Origin: an uncultured Bacilli bacterium
Lineage (GTDB): Bacteria > Bacillota_I > Bacilli_A > RF39 > UBA660
NCBI GenBank assembly: GCA_934167885.1
Contig: CAKPMB010000001.1
Span: 111,256 to 175,255 of the forward strand
Direction: 5' to 3'
DNA length: 64,000 bases
Shown here: positions 45,290-53,456 of the stretch, in pieces
How the letters are laid out: each line of letters begins with the position of its first letter
How positions within the stretch are numbered: the stretch's first letter is position 1
The notes under the pieces: model-generated
The model's input: only the letters and a program-made list of their open reading frames with translations
Told to the model about the DNA's origin: nothing
The model's database searches: none
Position numbers and translations under genes: made by a program

Positions 45290-45838
45290 TTAATCATTAT
45301 TGTCAATTTTAAGTTTATTTTTTGATACCTCTTTTAATTTGTCTAATGTTTTTCTTTTAGAAATTTTAGCAATTAAATTGTTAGGAAACCTTTTTATATA
45401 ATTATTATATTCTGTTGCAATTTTGTTATAATATTTTGTTGTTGAAATAATTTCTATATTTAATTCATTTAATTCTTTATTAATTTCTTTCATTGATTCA
45501 TCATTAATTAATTTTTCATTTTTTTCAAAATACTCATTTATAATAAGGTCAGTATCAATAATTATATTATTTAATTCTTCTAAACTAACTTTTTTTAAAT
45601 TCGTATTTAGAAATTCGTATAATGGATCTTCATTAAGAACTACATTGTTACGTAAAAAATCAATGATTTTTAAAAGCACATCAAACTTTTTATTTAGTTC
45701 TTTTTTTAAATTTTGTTTTGCTTTATTAATTTTAATATCATATATATTGCAATTGTTAATAATTATTCTTGTTATTAAAAATATGATAACAATTGTCAAA
45801 ATAATGATTGTAATTACTAACTCTTTTATTAAATCCAT
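45290..45838 (-). CDS. LemA-family membrane protein
   Basis: 182 aa. One N-terminal membrane helix (about 7-27) is followed by a long helical, Lys/Glu/Asn-rich domain. The end STTKYYNKIATEYNNYIKRF with PNNLIA is the LemA signature; the middle (LKKELNKKFDVLLKIIDFL) fits the family's RRYDLIPNLV segment loosely. LemA function is unknown. It lies 47 bases downstream of gerQ-like 45886-46200 on the same strand, so the two may be one unit. Confidence 0.75.
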   Translation of the reverse strand: MDLIKELVITIIILTIVIIFLITRIIINNCNIYDIKINKAKQNLKKELNKKFDVLLKIIDFLRNNVVLNEDPLYEFLNTNLKKVSLEELNNIIIDTDLIINEYFEKNEKLINDESMKEINKELNELNIEIISTTKYYNKIATEYNNYIKRFPNNLIAKISKRKTLDKLKEVSKNKLKIDNND

Positions 45839-45885
45839 ATCACACCACCATTATGATATAATTATACAAGAATAGAATTAATATT

Positions 45886-46200
45886 TCAATATTTCCTATT
45901 AAGTTGTTCTTCAAACATTAAATAGTTAATGTAGACAGCCCATAAAAGATATCGTTTATTATCGACATTATCATATAGAAGAATATAATCACGACCAGTT
46001 TCTTCAATTATTCCTTCAAAAATACTATCACGCCATTCAATTGAGTCACTAAATGATGCATATACTTTAACTTTTTTTCCTATATTTTTCTTTAATATAT
46101 TAAAAGCATATTCTTCGGCATTGTAACTACCATTGCTAGGTGGCATCGTGCTTTGTGAGGGAATATATCCAGGTTGTGTCCATGCATTACCATTATTCAT
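45886..46200 (-). CDS. gerQ: GerQ-like spore coat protein
   Basis: 104 aa. GerQ is a coat protein cross-linked by transglutaminase and needed to localise the cortex-lytic enzyme CwlJ in B. subtilis. A Pro/Ser/Gln-rich head (AWTQPGYIPSQSTMPPSNGS) leads into the conserved core: EEYAFNILKKNIGKKVKVYA, EWRDSIFEGIIEETGRDYIL, NKRYLLWAVYINYLMFEEQL. It is shorter than the 181 aa Bacillus protein, mainly in the head. The ribosome site on the minus strand is near 46207 (GAAAGGAATGG). Confidence 0.87.
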   Translation of the reverse strand: MNNGNAWTQPGYIPSQSTMPPSNGSYNAEEYAFNILKKNIGKKVKVYASFSDSIEWRDSIFEGIIEETGRDYILLYDNVDNKRYLLWAVYINYLMFEEQLNRKY

Positions 46201-46267
46201 AAAACCATTCCTTTCATTTGATTACTCAAATAAATGTATGATATTTATTATTTAAATATGCTTTTTG

Positions 46268-46276
46268 TGTTATAAT
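46268..46276 (+). promoter_or_regulatory. extended -10 promoter of pduL
   Basis: TGTTATAAT 19 bases before the start; the -35 position reads TTATTT. Confidence 0.5.
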
Positions 46277-46294
46277 TTTTGGGAGGTGATTATA

Positions 46295-46864
46295 ATGATG
46301 GTATCTGTTGGTGTATCAAATAGACATGTTCATTTATGTGAAGAAGATTATAAAATTTTGTTTGGAAATGAGGATTTGACTGTTAAATCTTATTTAAATC
46401 AACCAGGAGAATTTGCATCAAATAGTGTTGTTACAATTAAGGGTGAAAAGGGCATGATTGAAAAGGTTAGGGTGTTAGGACCTCTAAGAAGGTATAGTCA
46501 AGTTGAAATATCAAGAACAGATAGTTATAAATTAGGCGTCAAGCCCCCAATTAGAACTTCAGGATTTTTAGATGGCGCCAGTGAAATAACGGTTATTGGT
46601 CCAAACGGTTCTATAACTAAAAATATTTGTATTATTGCCACCCGTCATATTCATGTTGATAAAGATATTTTAAAAGCTAAAGGCTTAGATGGCGTTAGGG
46701 AGGTTTCAGTTTTAATTGAAAACGAAAAAGGTGGTATAATGAACCACGTTTATTTAAAGGAAACTCCTCATGCTTATTTTGAGATGCATATTGATACGGA
46801 TGATGCGAATGCCTTTATGTTAAAACAAAATGATGAAGTTGAAATTATTATGAATCAGGACTAA
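46295..46864 (+). CDS. pduL: PduL-type phosphate acyltransferase
   Basis: 189 aa. PduL swaps CoA and phosphate on acetyl or propionyl groups and can replace Pta. The two zinc sites lie in SNRHVHL and ATRHIHV, and the family segments LRRYSQVEISRTD, LGVKPPIRTSG and HAYFEMHIDTDDANAF are present. It begins MMVSVGVSNRHVHL, with no N-terminal encapsulation peptide, and no microcompartment genes are nearby, so it is likely a cytosolic enzyme of acetate fermentation. ATG 46295 follows GGGAGGTGAT. The end overlaps the convergent PBP gene by 17 bases. Confidence 0.92.
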   Translation: MMVSVGVSNRHVHLCEEDYKILFGNEDLTVKSYLNQPGEFASNSVVTIKGEKGMIEKVRVLGPLRRYSQVEISRTDSYKLGVKPPIRTSGFLDGASEITVIGPNGSITKNICIIATRHIHVDKDILKAKGLDGVREVSVLIENEKGGIMNHVYLKETPHAYFEMHIDTDDANAFMLKQNDEVEIIMNQD

Positions 46865-48773
46865 TAGGTTCACTACCACTTATGTAGTAGAGAATCTTTT
46901 TATTTTTGTCCTCATTTTTGGCTATTTCACCTGAGATAGGATTTACTAATACGCCAATGACATTATTTGGTTTTTGATACCATTCATTGTCTTTATCTTT
47001 TAGGTATGATTCCATTGTATAGGCCCAAGCTTTTTTAACATATTTATAATCACTTGCTTTAAGCTGTTGATTGTCATCATATCCAACCCAAATAGCTGTT
47101 ACAACATTTTTATTGTAGCCTATTGTCCAATTATCGGTTTCGGTTGAACCAGACTTATTGGCATATTTATTGCTTAGTAATGAATTTATACTAATGTTTG
47201 TAGGATAATTGTAATCAATTAAATTATAGTCGTAAGTAAGGCTTAATAAATCATTTAAAATATAGGTTTCAGCTTCATTTAAAACTTGTTCTTCAACTTT
47301 TTTATGTTCATATAAAACGTTATTGTTCATGTCGGTTACTTTTTCAATAAAATATGGTTCGTGGTATTTTCCTAAACTTGCGAAAGTTGCATAAGCATTA
47401 GCGATTTCAATCATATTTAATTCAATGGTACCAAGTGGTAGTGATGCTAGTGGTTTTAATGGTGTTTTAATACCGATTTTATATGATGTATCAATCATAG
47501 CATCTGTTCCTAAAAATAGATGAGTTTTAACGGCATAAATGTTATCAGAATAGGCAATAGCTGCAGCCATTGATATTTTTTTATCAGCATATATATCACC
47601 ATAATTTTTAGGCTTATAAAGCATTGAATCTGTATTAAAAGCAGTCTTTTCAGAAATAAAAGTAGATGATGCCGTAAAACCATTTTGTAAGGCTGTATAA
47701 TATAATATTGGTTTCATAACTGATCCTACTTGTCTTTTAGAATATATGGCTCTATTATATTGTGATTTATTATAATTACGGCCACCAATAAGGGCAATAA
47801 TCTTACCATTATTAGGATTAATCATAACAGCGCTCGTTTCAATTTCATCATTATTATTAATAACTTTGTTAATACTATTTTCAAGTGTTTCTTGAGCCTT
47901 TAAATCAATATTGGTATAGATTTTAATACCACCAGTATTTATATAAGTAAGTGGTATACCTTTTAATGATTTTAATTCATTAAAAACCGCATCTTGGTAA
48001 TACATAATAGTAGATAGATTAACACTATTTTTCTTACCGTAAAACACTAAATCTTTACTTAAAGCACTGTTATAATCATCATTGGTAATAACTTTGTTAT
48101 TAAGCATAGTTTTTAATACATATTGTTGTCTTTCTTTAGCTTTTTCTAAATGATTAATGGGTGAATAATTAGCAGGAGATTTGGGAATATTAACCAAAAT
48201 ACTCGCTTCTTCTAAGGTTAAATCTTTAGCATGTTTGTTAAAATAAAACTGACTAGCATTTTCAATACCATACATTCCATGGCCATAATTAATAGTGTTT
48301 AGATATCCTTCTAAAATAGTATCTTTATCATAATGGGTTTCAATTCTAATTGTTAACCAAAATTCATTTAATTTTCTTTTAAATGTCTTATCAAAATCTA
48401 AATATAAATTCTTTGCATATTGTTGTGTAATTGTTGAAGCTCCTTCTACTATTTTGCCATTTTTAATATTATTTAAAGTTGCTTTAATAATTCTTTTTAT
48501 ATTAAAACCATGATGATTATAAAAATTTTTATCTTCTATTAATAAAGTGGCTTTTATAACATAAGGACTAATATTATCAAGACTAACCCATTTATTATGA
48601 CCACTACCTTCAAAATAGAGATTATCTTCTTCATCATATAAATAAAAACTATTAACGTCACGAATTTCTAGTTTAGGCAGAATTTTAGCATATAGATAAA
48701 GTCCACATAATAAAAAAAATATTATAAAAACAGAGAGTATTAAAATTTTAGAAATTTTTTTTAATATTTTCAT
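46848..48773 (-). CDS. class A penicillin-binding protein (PBP1A type)
   Basis: 641 aa. It polymerises and cross-links peptidoglycan. An N-terminal membrane anchor (about 8-29) precedes the GT51 glycosyltransferase with LLIEDKNFYNHHG (catalytic Glu), GASTITQQYAKN and KRKLNEFWLTIRIE. The transpeptidase has the nucleophile motif GSVMKP (SxxK), YSDN (SxN) and NKSGST (KSG in place of the usual KTG). Its transcription opposes the surrounding + strand genes. It diverges from the ywiB-like gene and converges on pduL, with the stop codons interlocked and no clear shared terminator. Confidence 0.94.
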   Translation of the reverse strand: MKILKKISKILILSVFIIFFLLCGLYLYAKILPKLEIRDVNSFYLYDEEDNLYFEGSGHNKWVSLDNISPYVIKATLLIEDKNFYNHHGFNIKRIIKATLNNIKNGKIVEGASTITQQYAKNLYLDFDKTFKRKLNEFWLTIRIETHYDKDTILEGYLNTINYGHGMYGIENASQFYFNKHAKDLTLEEASILVNIPKSPANYSPINHLEKAKERQQYVLKTMLNNKVITNDDYNSALSKDLVFYGKKNSVNLSTIMYYQDAVFNELKSLKGIPLTYINTGGIKIYTNIDLKAQETLENSINKVINNNDEIETSAVMINPNNGKIIALIGGRNYNKSQYNRAIYSKRQVGSVMKPILYYTALQNGFTASSTFISEKTAFNTDSMLYKPKNYGDIYADKKISMAAAIAYSDNIYAVKTHLFLGTDAMIDTSYKIGIKTPLKPLASLPLGTIELNMIEIANAYATFASLGKYHEPYFIEKVTDMNNNVLYEHKKVEEQVLNEAETYILNDLLSLTYDYNLIDYNYPTNISINSLLSNKYANKSGSTETDNWTIGYNKNVVTAIWVGYDDNQQLKASDYKYVKKAWAYTMESYLKDKDNEWYQKPNNVIGVLVNPISGEIAKNEDKNKKILYYISGSEPISPDS

Positions 48774-48817
48774 AATTCACCTACAATTATTATTGGAAAA
48801 TAAATATTAAATATGTA

Positions 48818-48845
48818 TTGAAATATTAAAAAAATATGTTATAAT
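48818..48845 (+). promoter_or_regulatory. promoter of ywiB-like/rpoE
   Basis: TTGAAA (48818-48823), 16 bases, TATAAT (48840-48845) within TGTTATAAT. Confidence 0.65.
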
Positions 48846-48867
48846 TTCTATGCAAATGGAGATATAT

Positions 48868-49206
48868 ATGTCAAAAAAAGATGTTTGTGTATATACTAAT
48901 ATGAATAGTATAGAAAAAAGACAATATGTTAAAGCAATATTTGATATTAATAAAATTAAGTATTTTGATTTGCAAGATAAATTTATTGTTGATTTTGATA
49001 AAAATATGCTTATAAAAGAGAATAATGAATCAATAATAAAAATATTTTTTAATAATAGTAATATATTAATTTATGTAAAAGAATTTAATGTTGAATACGA
49101 AAAGGAAATGGAATTATTAGAACTTATTAATAATAACCATACTTTTTATATTAAATATAGATTAATAGATGAAAATGTAGTTAATGAGTATAAAATAGAT
49201 TTTTAA
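48868..49206 (+). CDS. YwiB-like (DUF1934) beta-barrel protein
   Basis: 112 aa, no signal or membrane segment. Alternating short strands (KDVCVYTNMN, KYFDLQDKFIVDF, IIKIFFNNSNILIYV, HTFYIKYRLIDENVVNEYKI) fit the DUF1934 calycin-like barrel. The call is supported by position: B. subtilis ywiB lies near argS-rpoE, and here rpoE is next, though argS is absent. Function unknown. ATG 48868 was chosen because GGAG lies six bases upstream. Similarity is weak, so the family call is tentative. Confidence 0.5.
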   Translation: MSKKDVCVYTNMNSIEKRQYVKAIFDINKIKYFDLQDKFIVDFDKNMLIKENNESIIKIFFNNSNILIYVKEFNVEYEKEMELLELINNNHTFYIKYRLIDENVVNEYKIDF

Positions 49207-49275
49207 TGAAATATATTGATTTTATACATAAAAAATGATATAAGTTTTATGATAATTTGTTGGAGGCTAAAATAT

Positions 49276-49710
49276 ATGAAAAATTTAAATAAAGATGTTC
49301 TTGAAAATATGTCATATAAAGATATAACTAATTTGCTACTTGAAGATACAAAAGGTGGCTTAAATACTTTGGAATTATTTACTAAAATTGTTGAATTGTT
49401 AGGATTACCAAAGAGTGCTATTGATAATAAAATAGCGGATTATTATACATCTTTAACAACAGATAAACGCTTTGTTTTAATAGATGGTAAATGGGATTTA
49501 AGAAGTCGTCATCCAAGTGATAAGGTTATTGTTAAAGTTGATGATGAGGATGAAGAAATAGAAGAGAATCCCGAAGAAGAAGCTGAAGTAGACGAAGAAG
49601 AAACTGATAATTATGATGATGAAGACAATATTGATGAAGATTATGATGATGAAGATGATCTTTCTGATTTAGTTGTGTTAGATGAGGATGAATTAGAACA
49701 AGAACAATAA
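49276..49710 (+). CDS. rpoE: RNA polymerase delta subunit
   Basis: 144 aa. Delta speeds recycling of RNA polymerase and tunes promoter choice in Gram-positives. The N-terminal HARE-HTH domain (to about 80) shows MSYKDITNLLLEDTKGGLNT and KRFVLIDGKWDLRSRH. The rest is a nearly uninterrupted Asp/Glu tail (EEIEENPEEEAEVDEEET and on), the hallmark of delta. ATG 49276 was set by TTGGAGG upstream. Thirteen bases separate it from prfA. Confidence 0.95.
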   Translation: MKNLNKDVLENMSYKDITNLLLEDTKGGLNTLELFTKIVELLGLPKSAIDNKIADYYTSLTTDKRFVLIDGKWDLRSRHPSDKVIVKVDDEDEEIEENPEEEAEVDEEETDNYDDEDNIDEDYDDEDDLSDLVVLDEDELEQEQ

Positions 49711-49722
49711 AATGGAGGTTTT

Positions 49723-50778
49723 ATGTTAGAACGATTAGCATTTATAGAGGATAGATATAATGAAATAAATAATATGTTGATGGATCCTCAAGTTTTAAGT
49801 GATATTAGTAAATCAAAAGAATTAAGCAAAGAATTAGCATCAATTGAAGATATTGTTTTATCATATCGCAAATATAAGAGTGTTTTACAAGAGATAGATG
49901 ATACTAAAGAAATGCTTAGTGATAAAGAATTAGAACATATTGCTAAAGAAGAATTAGCAAAATTAGAAACTGAAAAGGTAACTTTAGAAAAAGAGTTAGA
50001 GGTTTTATTAATACCTAAAGATAAAAACGATGGCAAGAACGTTATTATGGAAATAAGAGGCGCAGCTGGTGGCGATGAAGGTAATATTTTCGCTGGTGAT
50101 TTGTTTAGAATGTATTCTAAATACGCTGAACGTATGGGTTTCTCAGTAGAAGTTTTAGATGCTACTGAAGGTGAAGCCGGTGGTTATACATTAATTGAAT
50201 TTATGGTTAAAGGTAAAAATGTTTATTCTAAACTAAAATATGAAAGTGGATCACATAGAGTTCAAAGAGTTCCAGTAACTGAGGCAAACGGAAGAATTCA
50301 AACTTCTACGGCTACCGTTTTAGTAATGCCAGAGGCTGAAGAGTTGGAAGTTGATGTTAAAGAAAGTGATATAAAAGTTGATGTATATCGTTCAAGTGGC
50401 GCTGGTGGCCAACATGTAAATACAACTGATAGTGCTGTTAGAATGACACATATTCCAACAGGTATTGTTGTTACATGTCAAAATGAACGTAGTCAAATTA
50501 AAAACCGTGAAAAAGCTTTACAAATCTTAAAAACACGTATTTATGAACAAATGTTAAGTGAAGAAGAAGCTAAAGCTGGTAATGAACGCCGTGTTAAAAT
50601 AGGAACTGGTGATCGTAGTGAGAAGATAAGAACATATAATTATCCTCAAAATCGTGTAACAGATCATCGTATAGGTTTTACTACTAAGCAACTTGATAGA
50701 GTAATGGAAGGTGCTCTTGATGAAATAATTGAAGCTTTGATTATTGAAGATCAAAGACGCAAACTTGCAGGCGAGTAA
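49723..50778 (+). CDS. prfA: peptide chain release factor 1
   Basis: 351 aa. RF1 ends translation at UAA and UAG. The stop-reading motif is PVT (RVPVTEANGRI; the common form is PAT or PVT) and the GGQ motif is [10 protein letters not shown]. The N-terminal coiled domain and IRTYNYPQNRVTDHRIG near the end are typical. The start follows ATGGAGG. The stop overlaps the prmC start by one base (TAATG); prmC methylates the GGQ glutamine of both release factors. Confidence 0.97.
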   Translation: MLERLAFIEDRYNEINNMLMDPQVLSDISKSKELSKELASIEDIVLSYRKYKSVLQEIDDTKEMLSDKELEHIAKEELAKLETEKVTLEKELEVLLIPKDKNDGKNVIMEIRGAAGGDEGNIFAGDLFRMYSKYAERMGFSVEVLDATEGEAGGYTLIEFMVKGKNVYSKLKYESGSHRVQRVPVTEANGRIQTSTATVLVMPEAEELEVDVKESDIKVDVYRSSGAGGQHVNTTDSAVRMTHIPTGIVVTCQNERSQIKNREKALQILKTRIYEQMLSEEEAKAGNERRVKIGTGDRSEKIRTYNYPQNRVTDHRIGFTTKQLDRVMEGALDEIIEALIIEDQRRKLAGE

Positions 50779-51608
50779 TGAGTATTGAAGATTTAATTAT
50801 CTTAGGAAATGAATACTTACATAAAGATGAAGTTAAATTGATTTTGTCGACATTACTATCGATGAATCCATTAGAACTGAATTTAAATCTAGAAAAACAA
50901 GTAGATGAAGAGACTGTTTTAAAGTATAAAAAAGTTTTAAAATATAAAAGAGAAGGTATGCCTATACAGTATGCTTTAAATAATGCTTGTTTTTATGGAT
51001 ATGATTTTTATGTTTCTGAAGATGTTTTAATTCCCCGATTTGAAACAGAAGAATTAGTTTATAATACGATAATTTATTTAAAAAAATATTTTAATAGTCC
51101 CAAAGTTTTGGACTTATGTTCAGGTAGTGGTTGTATTGGTATTACTTTAAAAAAAGAATGTCCAGATGTTTCAATAGATTTTGCGGATATCAGCACTAAG
51201 GCTCTTGATGTTTTAAAAAAGAATTTAAAAGGTCATCAAGTAGATGGCAAGGTTATTGAATCAGATTTATTTGCCAATATTCATGATAAATACGATATTA
51301 TTGTTTCTAATCCACCTTACGTTGCTTATTCTGATAAGGTTGATGAAATTGTTCAGAAGTATGAACCATCGCTTGCCCTTTATGCTGGTAATAATGGCTT
51401 AGAGATGTATGAGCGAATATTAAAAGATGCTTCTAAATATTTAAAAGATAAATTTTTAATAGCTTTTGAAATTGGTTCAACCCAAGCTAGGGATGTTATC
51501 GCTCTTATTCAAAAATATCTTACAGATGTTAAAATTATATTGAAAAAAGATGCAAGTGCTCGCGATCGCATGATTTTTATTTTTAAAAATATTGATTTTA
51601 ATGAATAA
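50778..51608 (+). CDS. prmC: release factor glutamine methyltransferase
   Basis: 276 aa. It N5-methylates Gln of the GGQ loop in RF1 and RF2. The SAM-binding LDLCSGSGCIGITL and the catalytic VSNPPYV are clear, together with the N-terminal MPIQYALNNACFYGYDFYV and VLIPRFETEELV. It is translationally coupled to prfA. The terminator-like hairpin that follows also holds the spoIIR ribosome site. Confidence 0.96.
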   Translation: MSIEDLIILGNEYLHKDEVKLILSTLLSMNPLELNLNLEKQVDEETVLKYKKVLKYKREGMPIQYALNNACFYGYDFYVSEDVLIPRFETEELVYNTIIYLKKYFNSPKVLDLCSGSGCIGITLKKECPDVSIDFADISTKALDVLKKNLKGHQVDGKVIESDLFANIHDKYDIIVSNPPYVAYSDKVDEIVQKYEPSLALYAGNNGLEMYERILKDASKYLKDKFLIAFEIGSTQARDVIALIQKYLTDVKIILKKDASARDRMIFIFKNIDFNE

Positions 51609-51616
51609 ATTTAAAT

Positions 51617-51652
51617 AGTCACCACAATATGATGTTGAGGGTGATTTTTTTT
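51617..51652 (+). promoter_or_regulatory. terminator-like hairpin that contains the spoIIR ribosome site
   Basis: AGTCACC (51617-51623) pairs with GGTGATT (51640-51646), with an inner stem CAATA / TGTTG, followed by a T run. The 3' arm includes the GAGGGTGAT ribosome site of spoIIR, and the TTG start (51651) lies at the end of the T run. It could both end the prfA-prmC message and mask spoIIR translation in read-through RNA. Confidence 0.55.
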
Positions 51653-52157
51653 GAAAAGATTTATATTAACGGTGATAGCATTAGTTGTAGGATTAATGAT
51701 ATATAAGGATAGAGGAGTTGTTGTTATACCAAGTGAAGCAATTAGAATTAGAATTATATCTAATAGCAATAATATTTCTGATTTGAAAAATAAGTATGTT
51801 ATAAAAGATAAATTAGAAAGTTATTTATATAGTCTTTTAAAAAATAGTAAAAGTATTGATGAAGCAAGAGAAATAATAAATGATAATAAGGATAATATTG
51901 ATAAATTAATAAAAGAAAATAGTTCTTTGACATATAGTTTTAACTTTGGAATGAATTATTTTCCTAGAAAAACCTATAAAGGTGTTTTATATAAAGAAGG
52001 CTATTATGAATCTCTTGAAGTTAAATTAGGAAGCGGTATTGGTGATAATTATTGGTGTGTTTTGTTCCCTCCACTTTGTATGGTTGATGAGAATGAAATA
52101 CCGGGTGATGTATCTTATAAGTTGTATATAAAAAAGGTGTTAAAAATTGACAACTAG
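51651..52157 (+). CDS. spoIIR: stage II sporulation protein R
   Basis: 168 aa. SpoIIR is made in the forespore and secreted, and triggers SpoIIGA to process pro-sigma-E in the mother cell. A hydrophobic N-terminus (about 3-19) is followed by VIPSEAIRIRIISNSNNISD, YSFNFGMNYFPRKTYKG, YYESLEVKLGSGIGDNYWCV and LFPPLCMVDE, all family hallmarks. The start is TTG. Position after prfA-prmC is that of Bacillus. The C-terminus is short. Confidence 0.93.
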   Translation: MKRFILTVIALVVGLMIYKDRGVVVIPSEAIRIRIISNSNNISDLKNKYVIKDKLESYLYSLLKNSKSIDEAREIINDNKDNIDKLIKENSSLTYSFNFGMNYFPRKTYKGVLYKEGYYESLEVKLGSGIGDNYWCVLFPPLCMVDENEIPGDVSYKLYIKKVLKIDN

Positions 52158-52175
52158 CTTGTTTTGTGCTATATT
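52147..52175 (+). promoter_or_regulatory. near-consensus promoter of the 52199 gene
   Basis: TTGACA (52147-52152, inside the spoIIR end), 17 bases, TATATT (52170-52175) preceded by TGC. One of the best housekeeping-type promoters in the window. Confidence 0.75.
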
Positions 52176-52198
52176 ATAGGCATATTTGGAGGCGTGTT

Positions 52199-53359
52199 GT
52201 GGAATATAAAAGTTTTGAAATTTATGTTAATCCTGATGGTAGTTTTAAGGAAGCGATTGTAAAGACTAATCTTTCTGATATGAAGATAACAAATAAGGAA
52301 AATTTAGATAATATTATGTTAGCTGTTGCAGCATCTAAAGGTATTTCTTGTGATGAACTTAAGAGTTCACCAATGGTTTCTGTTAAGTTAGCCCCATCTT
52401 CAGTAAAGGATGAAGAAACAGAGAGAGAATTACCACCATCTTCTAGTGAACCTAGAGAAGAAGATGAAGATGAGTATTATATTGTTACTGATAAAGGAAC
52501 GGCTGATAAGACTAGTGATGATGAAACTAAGAAAGAAAAAAAACCAATTAGAGTAAAGAATTTGGTTGCGACACTTACGGCTATTACATTAATAGGGGTT
52601 GGAGCAAATGCTTTAAAAAAGTCAGGCATAAGTGGTAAGATTAATGATTGGTTTACACCAAAAATTACTGATAATACTGATTATACAATACCTTCTACTT
52701 ATATTGAGACTAGTGATACTGGTGTTCCTACTGAAAATGATGAGTATGAAGAAAACATGCAAAGTGTGTATCAAAATCAAGCAACAACAGCTCAAACAGT
52801 TTCTCAAGTTGCAAGTAGTGATGTTGAAGCAAAAAGCTTTGATGACTTTATGAATGCTTTAAATGATGTTTCAATGACAGCGAATGCTAATATGTTTGAG
52901 ATATCAAATTTCTTAATGGGTTCACCAATCCAAGGAACTGCTGTTTACAATAACTACGCTTCATTATTTAGTAATGAAATAGATAGTCTTGTTGTTAAAT
53001 ATTTTAGTGATTATCGTAATTTGGTTGTTAAAAATGCATATGAACTACAAAATGCCGATGAAGTATCATATGCTTTACAAAGTGCATATACAACGTTAAC
53101 AGAATTTGTTGTAATGGGTAAGGATTATCAATTTACTAAAGAAAATGGTGAAACAGTTGTTGTTAACTTCCTTGATTTATCACCAATGGCTCGTGCTACA
53201 GTTTTAAATATTGCTATGGCTTTATATACTGTTAATCAAGATTATACATATAATTCAGAAGCAGGAGCAATGTTCCCTAAGTATGATTGCTTAGTTAGTA
53301 TTGAAGAAGCATATGACCGAACAGTTCAAGAGATTGAAGGATTAGGTTTTAAAAAATAG
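52199..53359 (+). CDS. hypothetical single-pass membrane protein with acidic linker
   Basis: 386 aa, family not recognised. The N-terminal part (about 1-60) is a small mixed alpha/beta domain (YKSFEIYVNPDGSFKEAIVK). An acidic, Ser/Pro/Glu-rich linker follows, then a basic stretch and a hydrophobic helix (LVATLTAITLIGVGANAL). The 240-residue C-terminal part looks helical and extracytoplasmic (SFDDFMNALNDVSMTANANM and on). GTG 52199 was chosen because TTGGAGG lies seven bases upstream; longer frames lack a ribosome site. It has a strong promoter and its own terminator, so it is probably well expressed in growth. Confidence 0.65.
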   Translation: MEYKSFEIYVNPDGSFKEAIVKTNLSDMKITNKENLDNIMLAVAASKGISCDELKSSPMVSVKLAPSSVKDEETERELPPSSSEPREEDEDEYYIVTDKGTADKTSDDETKKEKKPIRVKNLVATLTAITLIGVGANALKKSGISGKINDWFTPKITDNTDYTIPSTYIETSDTGVPTENDEYEENMQSVYQNQATTAQTVSQVASSDVEAKSFDDFMNALNDVSMTANANMFEISNFLMGSPIQGTAVYNNYASLFSNEIDSLVVKYFSDYRNLVVKNAYELQNADEVSYALQSAYTTLTEFVVMGKDYQFTKENGETVVVNFLDLSPMARATVLNIAMALYTVNQDYTYNSEAGAMFPKYDCLVSIEEAYDRTVQEIEGLGFKK

Positions 53360-53363
53360 ATAA

Positions 53364-53389
53364 GCGTAAGATTTTTCTTACGTTTTTTA
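53364..53389 (+). terminator. terminator of the 52199 gene
   Basis: CGTAAGA / TCTTACG with a four-T loop and a six-T tail. Confidence 0.8.
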
Positions 53390-53391
53390 TT

Positions 53392-53420
53392 TTGACAAGA
53401 TATATATTTTGTATTATTAT
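53392..53420 (+). promoter_or_regulatory. promoter of fba-murA
   Basis: Consensus TTGACA (53392-53397), 17 bases, TATTAT (53415-53420). Confidence 0.7.
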
Positions 53421-53456
53421 TAAGTTGAGGTCTGGTATTCATAAAGAGAGGTATTT

